Of a stretch of DNA of 64,000 nt, positions 45,838 through 56,520 are shown in pieces (the first letter of the stretch is position 1; each line of letters starts with the position of its first letter). This DNA is from Proales similis (Eukaryota; Rotifera; Eurotatoria; Ploima; Proalidae). The DNA lies in the NCBI GenBank assembly GCA_019059635.1, contig JAGVRJ010000002.1, positions 2,170,001 to 2,234,000 on the forward strand, in the 5' to 3' direction. The position numbers were made by a program, and so were the translations under genes. Under the pieces are notes generated by a model. It was given only the letters and a program-made list of their open reading frames with translations. It ran no database searches and was not told where the DNA came from.

Positions 45838-46860
45838 ATGAACCGGAACGCCAACTCACAGGGTGGCCTGTGGAATCAGGCCAGACCAGTGGTTTCATCT
45901 GATACACAAAAACTCTTAAAAGGTAACAGCCTCACACAACTCACTAATCTTAATTATTTCTATATTTTCATTTGCTCAAAAGAAATGATGCAGGAGTCGA
46001 AACTGACCAACTTTCAGAGAAGAACAATCGAGTCATCAATAAAGAGTTTGTTCAAGTTTGATTCTTTGGTCTAGGCGCTCTTCAACTTTTTTCTCTTCAA
46101 ACAGACGGTCAATGTCTACCCAAAGAGGTTGCGCCTACTTTCACGCGAGTGGAAAAGAAGCCGCAAGCGCCTCCTGTTCAGAGCAAGATTGTAAATCCAA
46201 AGTGAGTAGCTTTTCAAAAACCAGCAAAGAACGCACGAGTCGACAGCTTTCTTCAGGCTCCATAAGAACGGAATTCGTTCCATCGATAAAATAATTGAAT
46301 CTGGTGCATATGAGAAATCAGACTACCGGCCCAGCATGGGACGTAAGTAACAGGCGATCCACGACAAAAAAAGGCAGAAAATGTCTGATTTTTTCGACAA
46401 GGCGGAATAACTGATCAGGACAAAGAGAAACTGGCGAAAATCATGGCATTTGGCAGGGATCCTGAGAACTGGCCGGAAAACGTGGCGGCCAAAAATGCCA
46501 TGAACGCCGCCGACTCCGATGAAGACTACGAGCCTCCAATGGACCGATTTGATGAGCGTGAGTGCCTCGATTTGTTTAAAGCGTCTATAAATAATTTTTT
46601 TATTTTGCAACCCAAACTAAACAGTGCAAAAAGAGATCGAAGAGAGAGTTCAATTTTTAGACGAGATGACGAGCCTGGGCCGAAGAAAACAGTACGAAGC
46701 CATCATCAGGACTGAGATCTCACAAGTAAGAAGCAAACTAAGGGCAACAAATGCGATTTAGTAAAGCAACGATGAAAAGAAAATTCGTGAAATGGAAGTA
46801 ATTGACAAGCAACGGACACAGGAGCTCAACGAACTTATAAAACAGAAAAGATTAAATTAA
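45838..46860 (+). CDS. UPF0193/EVG1 (C22orf23) homologue
   Basis: Small multi-exon gene for a soluble, mostly helical protein. Matches to human UPF0193 protein EVG1 run in order: ESKLTNFQRRTIESSIKS (about 45990-46045), the ILxxG-like KIMAFGRDPEN (about 46438), DRFDE followed across an intron by KEIEERVQFLDEMTSLGRRK (about 46545-46690), and EISQ/KIREMEVIDKQRTQEL (about 46715-46830). The protein ends at 46860 and AATAAA lies at 46895. The family is restricted to eukaryotes with motile cilia or flagella as far as I know, so a ciliary role is likely but not shown. The exons between 46045 and 46400 are only partly resolved. Confidence 0.82.
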
Positions 46861-46976
46861 CCAGAAGCGAGCTCTTTCTCTAAAATTTACTGGGAATAAA
46901 CCATTCGAGCAAAAACAAAGTAAAAAAAAAGCTTTTATTCAAGCGTATGAACATGCGGGTGAAAGTTTGAGTGATG

Positions 46977-48184
46977 CTAAATGACTTGTCTTGAAGATAG
47001 GCGCCTGATCCTTTGAATTGAACGCAAGTCGACGCTCTCCGAGCGATCTCTCTTGCAAGTAAAAAGCTCGGCCAGAACTTGTCGGTTGCAGCGGAGCACG
47101 TCCATCAGACTTGTGCGGAATATCTCGCTGATGAACGCGTACAGGAACGGATTGAGAGCGCTATTCAAGTAAACGAGCAATTGTAGCAGAGAGGAGATGT
47201 GGGCGGTAGTCTGGTGACTAAGCATTAGATTCTCATTCGACGTGAACTGCTGTAGCAGCAAGTAAATTTGAAATAGCCAATAAGGCGTGTAGCCGACCAA
47301 ATAAATGCCAATGACAACCAATATTAAGATTGCTACTCGACGCTTTCCGCCGCCGCCTTGGCTTGCTTGGCGACTCGTTTGATTTACTTTTGTGCGATTG
47401 CTGTTCAGTTTGCGCAGCATTTTCAAATAATAGGAGCTGATCAAGATTATGGGCATGACGAACGAGACCGCACAGCCGAAGAGAATGAAAACCAACTCGA
47501 ACGAGACAAAGCCGAACCAGGTGCCCAGCGGCCACAAGATGGAGCACGACCTAAACTCGTGTATTTCGCCCGTTTGATTTTTACTCTCATCGGCTCTGAT
47601 TGAAAATTTGATCGTTTCCACGTTGGAGAATATGATCACTGGCGACAAGCACATTATGCTGAATAGCCAGAGAGCGATCACGCTCAGAGTTGAGCTAGCT
47701 GCGTGGCGTTGACGCACAACCGTGGAATGGCACACTGACAAATACCTAAACAGAATGCGTTCAGTTGGCTAAAAATGTGTCTCTCGCACCAGCCTGACAT
47801 TTACCGATCGTACGCAAGCATTGTGAGGAAGAATATCACTGTGAACTGATTTACACCGGTGAGCGAGAAGAAGAGTTTGCAGGCAGGCGCCGAAAAGGGC
47901 CATTGTCCGTTGACCAGAGAGATCAAGTAGAACGGGATGCCTTGAAGAAATATGAGGTCTGCAATCGAGAGGTTCAGCAGATATTTGTTTGTAATCGGAT
48001 TTAGTCTGGGATTGATTAAGATCACGTAGATGACTATGATTGAGGCTAAGCTGCCTACGACCCATATCAGCGAGTAGAGCAAGAGTTGAGTTAGCTGCCA
48101 CCAGTTTAAGGTGACCCCCACTGCTTCAATCGGCCATGCGGTCTCATTTAAACTTGACTGCATTGAGCGATCGTCCAATTCCAT
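46977..48184 (-). CDS. Somatostatin/allatostatin-C-type peptide GPCR
   Basis: Two coding exons. The ATG at 48184 (MELDDRSMQSSLNET) directly follows a good acceptor, so a 5' untranslated exon is likely; reading on without splicing would add nine residues. The N-terminus has an NET glycosylation site. TM2 contains NLSIADLIFLQGIP, TM3 ends AYDR/YLSVCH with the DRY motif split by the intron near 47745, and TM7 ends NSALNPFLYAFIS. These motifs place it near somatostatin, allatostatin-C and opioid-like receptors. TM6 has VGYTPYWLFQ where relatives have CWLPYW. The third loop carries RKxR-type basic residues and Gly repeats. It is likely Gi-coupled by analogy. Convergent with the EVG1 homologue, 116 bp apart; a minus-strand AATAAA lies at 46934. 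Confidence 0.88.
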
Positions 48185-50863
48185 CTGAAACAAAAAATGC
48201 CTTGGCTCCAAATCAAATTGAGTTTGCTAGACGGCGAACGCTCACATGCCAGAGGCAGCCGCGATGCTTGTTTTCTTTCTGATTATGAAACAAAGAAAAC
48301 ACAGAAAAGACATCATTAGACAGAAGAAGCCGATGAAAGCAGAAATTCTCGCATCTCGAACTCATACGCACACTCTGAATATCGTCTCATTCATCACTTT
48401 CTCTATCTTCTCTGACTGCGCCATACGTGAATCACGTTCGATGTTTGAATTCTGGTGCGTTGGAGTGTGCTCTAGCTCTAAGTAATATGCAAAAAAGCAA
48501 AACGAGCAGAAAAAAAGGGCGCAAATACGAGCCTAGGATGCAAAGAGGGCGGCAAAAATGGCATTGCTTGGCAGGGGCTTGAATTTTGAATCGATGAACT
48601 AATTTAAGAAGAATTAGCGCCGCTTTAGAAGCAGCTTGAGAAAATGATGAAGATATTGTTCTAGAATCGTTGATTGATTGAATAAACAGAAGCAGTAATG
48701 ACGAGCACGTATGGCGAGCGGTTAATGGGGCTCAAGAGTTGTGCTTGTTGTTGAGTTGTTGGCAAATAATCTGATTGTAAATTGCACAAAAGCTATCAAG
48801 CAGGAGCAGCTGCGCAGCCAATCGGCTTGATTTTTTTTTTCTAGCCCGATTCGCAAAATGAATGAAAGTGCTCTGCCCTGAAGCCGACTCAATTTATGCG
48901 GCTAATTCCAATATAGACGAACTTGCATTACTTGACAGTAAATGGAAATCGTGGCGTAAGGAAGTGATCATGATGCATCAAGTGTCTATTATGCCCACGA
49001 CGGAAAAACCAACATGAGCATGTCAACTTTCAATCGCTGCCGCGTCAGTGACATCACCAAGCTTTGGCCTGCTTGCGAGTCATGTCTGTCGCCGCTGCTT
49101 AATCGAGTGCTCATGTTTCTGCGCGCGCTTGTGTGTGTGTGTGTTCATGTCGGGAGCACATTTAGTTTGTAAAACTAGATAGATTGGCAATCAAGAGCTG
49201 CCAGATCATTTCCCAATTGTCTGCTCCGCTCTGGCATTAATTACCCGGTCAGTATTTGCCGCGAGTTTAATCAATGCCCTATTGAGTGACTGTTCATATT
49301 CTTCCTCGTTTATTCACAAATAGCCGCAAATTTCATTCGGCCGGATCTAATCAATACACTGACTGCCATCTGAGACTGTTGGCGGCGTCCAATGCCATTG
49401 GCTTTTTAAGATCAAATCTCACTCAACTTTCTCCTGAGGGGCCCTGTGTGAATGTGTAAACATAGTCATTGAAAGCAAGTGCTCAAAAATCTCAATGGCA
49501 CAAGATGATCAAGATCAGGAGTGCAAACTTTCGACAAGCTCTCTAAGACAAGAGGCCACCGGAAGAGCAAATCAGCTGCCAACGTAATGCAACAGCAGCT
49601 GCAAATCAAATCAATGAGAGTTTCCGATTGACTTGAGATAAGCTCTTGTTCCAGGCCGAGTGCAGTTGCCTCTCGGCGTGCGTTCTTGTTTGCTTTCGAT
49701 CTCGAAACCGGACCCTTTTGATTCCGACCGAGTCTGGCAAGCATTTGCAAGCAGCTTAAAAAGCAAAAATTAGCACACTGGCCTAATCTTTCATCATTTA
49801 CTTCTTAAAATACAAGCCAGAGCTACTAATCACGTTTGTTGCTTCGATTCTGGCCTTTGCGTACTTCAGGTTTGCCTCAAAGCCAGCTGCAACCATTTTA
49901 CTTGAACCAGAATCGATTCGGTACTAAACAACAGGGCGTTTGGATGAAGGGCAAATGCTTCATGGCCAAACTTTTCTGGCTACTTTCATCTCGCGTGTCT
50001 TGGTTTAATTGCGCTCCTATTCACACAATGGCACATATTTTACTCTGAGCCGATTTATTCAAATAATGAGTACTGCCACTATTGAATAGAGCTCATTCAA
50101 ATTGATGGGCGAATTCGACTTGGCTTTAGAACTTTAGAAATAGATAAGGCCTCCGACTAGCTAGCTGAAGCTTAGCTATTTAGATGAGCAAAGTATTTCG
50201 CACTCTCATAGAAGACAAGCAGCTCCAAAGCAGTTCAATAAATGAAATTGAACAGAATGTGGCTGCCGCTTTCATACTAACGATATTTCATTTAATTAGA
50301 ACCGCAAGAAAATGCGCATGACTGAAGAAAATTGGAAATGCGTTTCGTATGCGTCAGCTCTGCTGAACCTGTTGAAATAAATTTGCCCGACACAAAAAGG
50401 AACGAAAATTTGGAGTAGCTCGAAGCCTTCGTGCTTGGTGAATCGACTCGAATCGACTAAAGGAACTAGTTTACGTCATATGGCCAACAGCAATTATGGT
50501 GATAAAGAATTGACTCGTTTTTAATTTGAAGAAGGATATTGGGTGGATCATGCCTCGTCTGATTGAACATAAAATTTCTCATGGGCAGCTGTTGACTGAG
50601 GGCTATTTGGCTTGTTGTCAGCTCTTTGATTTTTTGTGAATAACGGGGCGGCTCTTATTCTGACTCATGCTCATGATGCTTTCTCTTTTTTGGTCGAGTC
50701 GAATTCGAAATGTAAAGGAGAAAACGCTTAATTGCTCAAGCTAGGCTTATCAGAGAAGCTCATACACATAAACAAGATAAATTGCTCGCTTTCATCAATT
50801 GCTGTCTTATATTGCGAAAGCGACCCAAAAAGCAAGATCAGACTGTTGAATAGAGTTGGCAAA
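48185..50863. other. Longest gene-free stretch (2.7 kb)
   Basis: No convincing gene on either strand. The left part should hold the promoter and leader exon of the peptide receptor (minus). A (GT)7 run lies at 49131-49144. Frames of 60-95 codons exist but have no recognised homology, membrane pattern or splice context. In such a compact genome a 2.7-kb gap is notable, and regulatory elements or an unrecognised non-coding RNA are possible. Confidence 0.5.
49131..49144. repeat. (GT)7 microsatellite
   Basis: Short dinucleotide run directly after a GCGCGCGCTT stretch. This is a potential purine-pyrimidine alternating segment of about 24 bp. Confidence 0.8.
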
Positions 50864-51577
50864 ATGTCCTCTTTTACCTTTCCTATCGGTAATGACATTT
50901 TTTGTAGCAAAAACTTCCTAATTCAACAAATTAAAAAATCCTTTCAAGTCACTATTTTGATCTGGGTTTTAGTAAGCTTATATCTATTTGCCAACGGTTT
51001 GTATTTTTAGTGTTCGTTTGAGTGGCAACTAAAGGATAAATGTTAAACTAGGAGCTACTCACATTGGCCAATGTCCCTTATTGCCAGTTCTTCCGTTCTG
51101 GTCCACCCTTATGGGCCTCTTGGGCTTCATTTGGCTTGCTTTCTACCTGTTCTATACCAAAACGTACTTTCACTTTCTTGCCTGTTTCCGTGCCTCCCTA
51201 ATCAAGACGCTTTATTTAGAACACAATTTGAATTTTTCGGCATAAAAACGACATATCGCGATTTCTACTCAGCTATTTTGATTTTAATCACTTTGACCTG
51301 GATTGCTTTAGGTAATTTTTTTGCCAAGAATCCTGACCAGAAAGGGCACCTTTTAAAGGCTTCCGAAGGAACCTATTGGACAACTCTATTGCCCAAGCTA
51401 CGAGCTGCCGATGATTCTACTCCGAAACTTGAATGCAAAGGTTCCGAAGTTGCCGAGCTGGGCATGGTTGCCTCCTATTTTGTGCTCATGATCGTTGTAT
51501 TCACTTATTGCTATTTGCTCGAATTTTTTGGCTGGAAAGATGCCGCAAAAATTACATATAAATGTGTAACAGCCTAA
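50864..51577 (+). CDS. TMEM272-like small tetraspan protein, copy 1
   Basis: About five short exons. ATG 50864 (MSSFTFPI) splices to VTILIWVLVSLYLFANG and then to GATHIGQCPLLPVLPFWSTL, which continues into a second helix (MGLLGFIWLAFYLFY). The C-terminal exons give ILILITLTWIALGNFF, a Cys-containing segment (LECKGSEVAELG) and a last helix (YFVLMIVVFTYCYLL), stopping at 51577. The pattern (helix, Gly, CPxxPxxP, helix, helix with G-N, Cys, helix) fits the poorly characterised TMEM272-like family. The related gene at 55625-56351 shows the same plan. The exon between 51168 and 51210 is unresolved. Function is unknown. Confidence 0.6.
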
Positions 51578-52278
51578 AATGAGCAGAACTGAGAATGAAT
51601 AAATAAGTTTAAAAGTTAGCCGATCTTGTTTTAGCAGACTATTCGAAAAGCCAATTGATTTGATATATCCGACTGACTTGCCCGCTATTGTGCTTCTGTA
51701 CCTCGAGCAAGTCCGAGGTGTCTGAATCGGATGTCGTTTTTTTGAAAAGGACTTCTAATCTGCCTGACAAGCACTTTTTGCTCGGAATCGAGATGAAGAA
51801 AAATTTTTTTATTGCGAATTTTAAGGTTCGGATTATTGGAACAGGCTTTGGGTTTGGTAAGGGCATGAGTTTTTCTTTTGGCTGATTACTCATTCTGGAC
51901 TTAAAATTTTAAAAAATCTTTTGAGATCATTCAGTTTTAGTTTTTGCTCTCACTCTCCTGCTTCCCCTTTATTTTCTCGATGTATCTGCCTGACTTGAGT
52001 TTGGCACCGGGAAATGATTCTCAATGCTTTGTTTAGGCTGGCGTCGTAAATTGTTTGTTCTAATGCGGAAAATTAATGCGCCGATATCGACAATTGAAAG
52101 GCTTTATTGACGCTCTCTCGAGGGGGTCGATCGAGACTAGCCAAGAATAGCAGAAAATAATTATTATTCGAAAAATTCAAATTTAGACGAAATTTGTTTC
52201 TATAGAAACTTGGCCAACTTTTTGTGCGATGCCAACAATTGCTTGGTGGAAAATTTCAGAATCCAAAACCTTTTGAGT
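51578..52278 (+). other. Intergenic spacer
   Basis: About 700 bp. AATAAA near 51597 fits the 3' end of the TMEM272-like gene. No other feature is recognised. Confidence 0.5.
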
Positions 52279-53585
52279 ATGAGGGGCATTTCTTCAATTC
52301 GCAATATTAAGCGGCTGATAGGCGCTCTCGTACTCGCTATCTTATTCATCCTCTTTTCATGGTCAGGAGACTACAGCGAGGAAGAGATAGATGAGATTGT
52401 GTCAGTTTCCCAGTACCGACTTGATTCTCTCCTAACGAAATTGTACAAAAAAGAAGTGGAGCTGGATATCGAAGACTTCGTTCGACTTTCATTTAAATCG
52501 AACACAAACAGTCAATCAGAGTTGACGAGATACTTTTCACTTCAAGATCAAAACGTGATCGTGAGCTCGGATTTTCTAGCTTTGCTCAAAAATATTTACC
52601 AACCGCCGAGCAATGCAGAGCTCACTGATTTGAACCACAAGGTCAAAATAGATGATTTTGTATTTGTCACTGCAGCAGACTTGAGATACTATGAACCGCT
52701 GCTGAGGACCATAGCAAACATACGAAAACACTTTCCTCGCTCAACTCTCGTAATCTATGACCTTGGCCTCACCCAAGCTCAATCGCTTCAAGTAGCTGAA
52801 CAAGGCTTTTAATTTTGACACCAACGTGCCAGTAATTGAGAATTTTCAACTTTAGGTTTCACGCAAATGTCCCGACTGTCTTTTGAGAATATTCGATCCG
52901 GACAAAAACATTCGTGGAAAGTTTGCTCATGTTGATAATCTATCTACGTACAGCTGGAAGCCTCTAGTCATTCAAGTAAGCGAAGCGGCTAAGATTCGAG
53001 TTTGCGTCGGTTTTATGACTAATATTTGGCAACTAGGAAGTGTTCTATGAATTCGGACGCCTCATTTACCTGGACACATCGATACGCTTCAAGACAAGCG
53101 ATATTGACTATTTGCTCAGAGTGTGCGATAAGGTCAATGTACTCACTCGTTACATAGAATTAAAACTCACATGCTTCACTCACCCGGGCATGTTCAAATG
53201 GTTCGAAACTAAATCGAGATCTTTCAACGGAATCAATACAATTGAAGCCAATTTCATTATGCTCAAACGTTCACCGATCACCGAGTTCCTTTTGAAGGCT
53301 TGGGTGACCTGCGCATTGGATCAGGAATGTATTGCACCGTCAGGCTCTCATCTTTACGGTGGTCCGAGCAATTGGATATTCGGATGCGGCGAAAACTCAT
53401 GCGGCTGTCACAGATATGACCAAGACGCTCTGACCATCGTTCTCACTTATTTTTACGATAATCCGCAGTATCGTCTTCCTCCTTACGCTCTGAGTGAAGC
53501 AAATTGCATCAACTATCTGTCGGTGAACCGTCGCAGTCCGGCTACTTATGTCAAGGAAAATATTCGCAGCTTGTTCGTTGTGTAA
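52279..53585 (+). CDS. DUF1647-family type II membrane protein
   Basis: Three exons: 52279-52791, 52856-52975 and 53037-53585. A basic N-terminus and one anchor (LIGALVLAILFILFSW) predict a type II secretory-pathway protein. The luminal part contains FVFVTAADLRYYEPL, STLVIYDLGLTQAQ, YSWKPLVIQE across an intron, and FGRLIYLDTSIRF, the characteristic order of DUF1647 and related putative glycosyltransferases. A Cys-rich stretch (IFGCGENSCGCHRYDQDAL) follows. The DTSIR segment occupies the place of the acidic metal motif in GT-A folds. The upstream frame begins without ATG, so 52279 is the first usable start. The enzyme reaction is unknown. Confidence 0.82.
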
Positions 53586-54386
53586 ATTTGAATTGACTAG
53601 ACAAGAAATAAAGCGTTTTTCTGAAACTTTGTTTAAAATCTGAAATTTACTTTCCTGATGCAAAATCAATTCCGAGTCAAATGAGTCTTTTTAGTTTTCG
53701 ATTATTATTTGACGCCCGGTCTAATATTTGCGTTTGCCGTTTTCGTCTCGGTTGCTGAAGACAGCGTACGACGGAGGCACACACATTGCGTAACACACTA
53801 TCAAATGATTCTTGGCTTGAAGCAAGCTTTCAGTTCGAGCGTACATAATTCGGTGAATAAAAGCAAATGAGTTCTCCATTATGCTGCCAAAAAGGGCTTA
53901 AATTGTTCAAATTTTCTTTAATTTAACTAGTTCCATTATGCGACTCTGGCGCGTTAACGATTGTTGAAATGAAGCGTTCATTTGACGTGCCAACATCAAC
54001 TTGACGAGAGTTGCGCAATCGTTGCCGTTGCATTTTTACGTGCCGTGTTCAAGCCGATTTTTACACTCTACAAGCGAACAAGCGTCTCAAAATACAAGCG
54101 GTTCAAATTCGTGCTCATCGGCAAGTTTCACTCTGTTTGGATCTTCAATCTCAATTAGAGCAGAGAGAAGGTCGCCTCACTGTGCTGCTTGTACGCGCAT
54201 ATCAAAGCACCGCGCTCTTGTTAATTTAAAATAAACACGCTTCTAACAAGAGGAATCGAATCGAGTTGTTTTCTTGTCAGGAGCTTGGGCCAGCAAGCTC
54301 CGATTGAAGCGAATAAGTAAACAAACACGGCGACACAGTTAATCTTCATCTGCGGATTTGTTTAAAATGAACCATTCGATAATCGA
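53586..54386 (+). other. Intergenic spacer
   Basis: About 800 bp: 3' flank of the DUF1647 gene (AATAAAG near 53608) and the promoter of the tetraspan gene. Two overlapping short frames near 54000-54235 have no supporting features. Confidence 0.5.
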
Positions 54387-55175
54387 ATGAGTTCGGATGC
54401 GCATAAACAAAATGAACTTGTCCTCGGCACGGGCTACTTTTACGACCAACAGCCTTATCATCACCAAGTGCCGCCCTATGGACAACTCGGACAGCCTTAC
54501 ATTGTCGAAAAGCACCCGATCACTTATCCCAGAAGCTATAAATCAAACTTCACCAGCATTCAGCGTAGACGATTGTCAGAGCAGCTGCATCGACGCTTCC
54601 CGCTTGTTTATGTGTTGACGCACGCGGCATGTCTTGTACTCAACAGCTTGATTCAAATCGTTCTCCAAATAGTATTATTGGCCACCAACGGCGCCCTGGC
54701 GTTCGTGGCATCGGGCATATGGGGCGGCGTATACTTTCTGATCACGGCCGCAGTAACGTTTTTATTGACCAAAAATCGGGCTTACTGGACATTTTGGCTG
54801 TCGTTTGCCTTGCACACGTTCGGCATTTTGATGGCGATCGGCGCTTATCTGGTGGTCAATGCGATCGCCATCTCAGAGTACACTCTTCCGTGCTCTTACT
54901 CGCCCAACTGCTTCAATGGCAACGTCAAGGTCATAAACTATATTTTGTTTTTCCTAGGCGTGCTGCTTCTCATTCAGATCATAGTCTACTTAATTCTAAT
55001 GCCTTGTTACATTCTGGACATTGTGAACTCGAGGCGCCAGGGCAAGTCCGAGCGCTTAGGCCAACAATCTCGTAACTGTTTATATGACTTTCTTATGCAT
55101 GGCTCGCTTTATGTGCAAAAAAATGTGGACGATTTGCCGCCAACACGGTCATCATCGTCGAAAACAAGCTCCTAG
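54387..55175 (+). CDS. Four-helix membrane protein, unassigned
   Basis: Intronless frame of 262 codons. A Tyr/Pro/Gln-rich cytoplasmic N-terminus (QQPYHHQVPPYGQLGQP) precedes four hydrophobic helices, the second beginning ALAFVASGIWGGVYFLI. The loop between helices 3 and 4 contains two Cys (TLPCSYSPNCFNG), and the tail is Ser-rich. The topology resembles MS4A- or MARVEL-type tetraspan proteins, but I see no diagnostic motif and leave the family open. The codon pattern and length support a real gene. The nearest neighbours are unrelated small membrane-protein genes. Confidence 0.7.
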   Translation: MSSDAHKQNELVLGTGYFYDQQPYHHQVPPYGQLGQPYIVEKHPITYPRSYKSNFTSIQRRRLSEQLHRRFPLVYVLTHAACLVLNSLIQIVLQIVLLATNGALAFVASGIWGGVYFLITAAVTFLLTKNRAYWTFWLSFALHTFGILMAIGAYLVVNAIAISEYTLPCSYSPNCFNGNVKVINYILFFLGVLLLIQIIVYLILMPCYILDIVNSRRQGKSERLGQQSRNCLYDFLMHGSLYVQKNVDDLPPTRSSSSKTSS

Positions 55176-55624
55176 AATCACACAGGACCTTTTCATTTTT
55201 CCCATTCCTCTTTTCATAAAAACCGAAAGCTAGAATGATTTTGCCGTTTTTCAAATAAACATGTCGACGTAATTAATCTACTTCTGAGCAGTCAGGATTT
55301 AAAGCAGCCCTTAAAAGGCAATGTTCGACTTTATCTCTAGGTCTGAGTATCAAAGTAGCTGTATCATGCTTCAATTCAAGGATGTGATGAATCAGATGCA
55401 AACCCATTGTCCCTATCAAATTAACAAGAGTTATCAAGCCTGGAGAAACTGATTAAAAAAGGCAGATCAGATGATGATGCAAAGATGCGTTGGATCACCA
55501 TAAATATGCAAGCAAGTTTAAGAAAGGAATTCATATAGACTGACTTGATTTTCGCAAACTGCATCCATTCGCTTCTAAATACTTTGAAAACTCATTGAAC
55601 AGGGAGAATAAATAAATTTGGACA
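55176..55624 (+). other. Intergenic spacer
   Basis: About 450 bp between two plus-strand genes. It contains 3' flank and promoter sequence, and nothing specific is recognised. Confidence 0.5.
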
Positions 55625-56351
55625 ATGGACAAACTTGACTCCGATGGTAGGCCTATCGCACTTTTCCTAGCTGCCCATTCAACTGTTTGAAGTGTCCGAC
55701 TTTCATTTTAGTTTCTAAGCAATGCTTCATCTTCACTGGCCTTTTATTCTCAGCTTATCCTATAAGTCTGTTTGCTGTTGGTAAGAATTGAACAAACGAA
55801 TCGAATGATTTGGGATTATTAATCAACTTCTATGCAGGCTGGCAGAATTACGACGAATGTCCAAAGCAGCAGATGGTACCTCTCTGGCTTATTGTCAAGG
55901 GAGCTTTGTTGTTGTCTATAATTGCTCTTGGCATTCTTTACGCGGTGGCCATGCTGTAAGCATTTAAAACAGATCGACATTTGGCCCTTTTCTAACCAAA
56001 GACCAACAAATAGCTCACGCTCAAAAGATTGCGTATTTTTCGCGATCCTCTCAAGATTATTGATGCCAGTTCTTAGTGTGATTGGACTGGGATGGTTCAT
56101 AGCCGGTAAATGTTTTCAAAACAGCAAGAATTGACAAATCAGTTTTCTCACAGAACTTTGAAGGCAATTTTTGGGTGTATCCCTTGAACGGTCATATCTC
56201 TTTTGACAATTCAACCTCGCCCGACTATTGTGATCACACTTGCTACTATTTGGCGTTTTGGGATCTAAACTGTAATTATATTCTGTTTGGACTTGGCTGC
56301 CTGTGTTCCTGCTGTGCGGCATTAGTTTCTGACAAATTCACATCCTCTTGA
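55625..56351 (+). CDS. TMEM272-like small tetraspan protein, copy 2
   Basis: Five or six very short exons that keep phase: MDKLDSD/VSKQCFIFTGLLF, ending FAV/GWQNYDECPKQQMVPLWLIV. Further helices read ALLLSIIALGILYAVAML and PVLSVIGLGWFIA. The last exon holds NFWVYPLNG, a short loop with SPDYCDHTCYYLAFWDLNCN, and a final helix rich in Cys and Leu, stopping at 56351. The DECPxxxMVPLWLIV segment after helix 1 and the YCDHTCYYLAFW segment before helix 4 are the conserved parts of TMEM272-like proteins. It is probably a plasma-membrane or endomembrane tetraspan of unknown role. This copy fits the family better than copy 1. Confidence 0.75.
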
Positions 56352-56520
56352 GATAGTCACAGTGCTAAGAAAAGACATTTACAAAATGCCTGTATCACAT
56401 TAACACTAACAAACAAAAGCTCAATCCACTTATTCTAGACTGAAATTAAAACCTCAGAGAAATTTATTGACAGCTTATTTTCGAATATTAAAAATGAAAC
56501 TTTATCAAGGATGATGATAA

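Noticed and set aside
49466-49750. 94-codon minus-strand frame in the long gene-free region
   Set aside because: No family, membrane pattern or signal peptide recognised. Length is within chance expectation for 2.7 kb.
51639-51893. Frames on both strands downstream of the first TMEM272-like gene
   Set aside because: Low-complexity Lys/Phe/Ser-rich sequences in 3' flank, with no supporting signals.
54001-54235. Two overlapping frames before the tetraspan gene
   Set aside because: One lies wholly within the other in a different frame. Neither shows a recognised domain or a start context linked to the gene at 54387.
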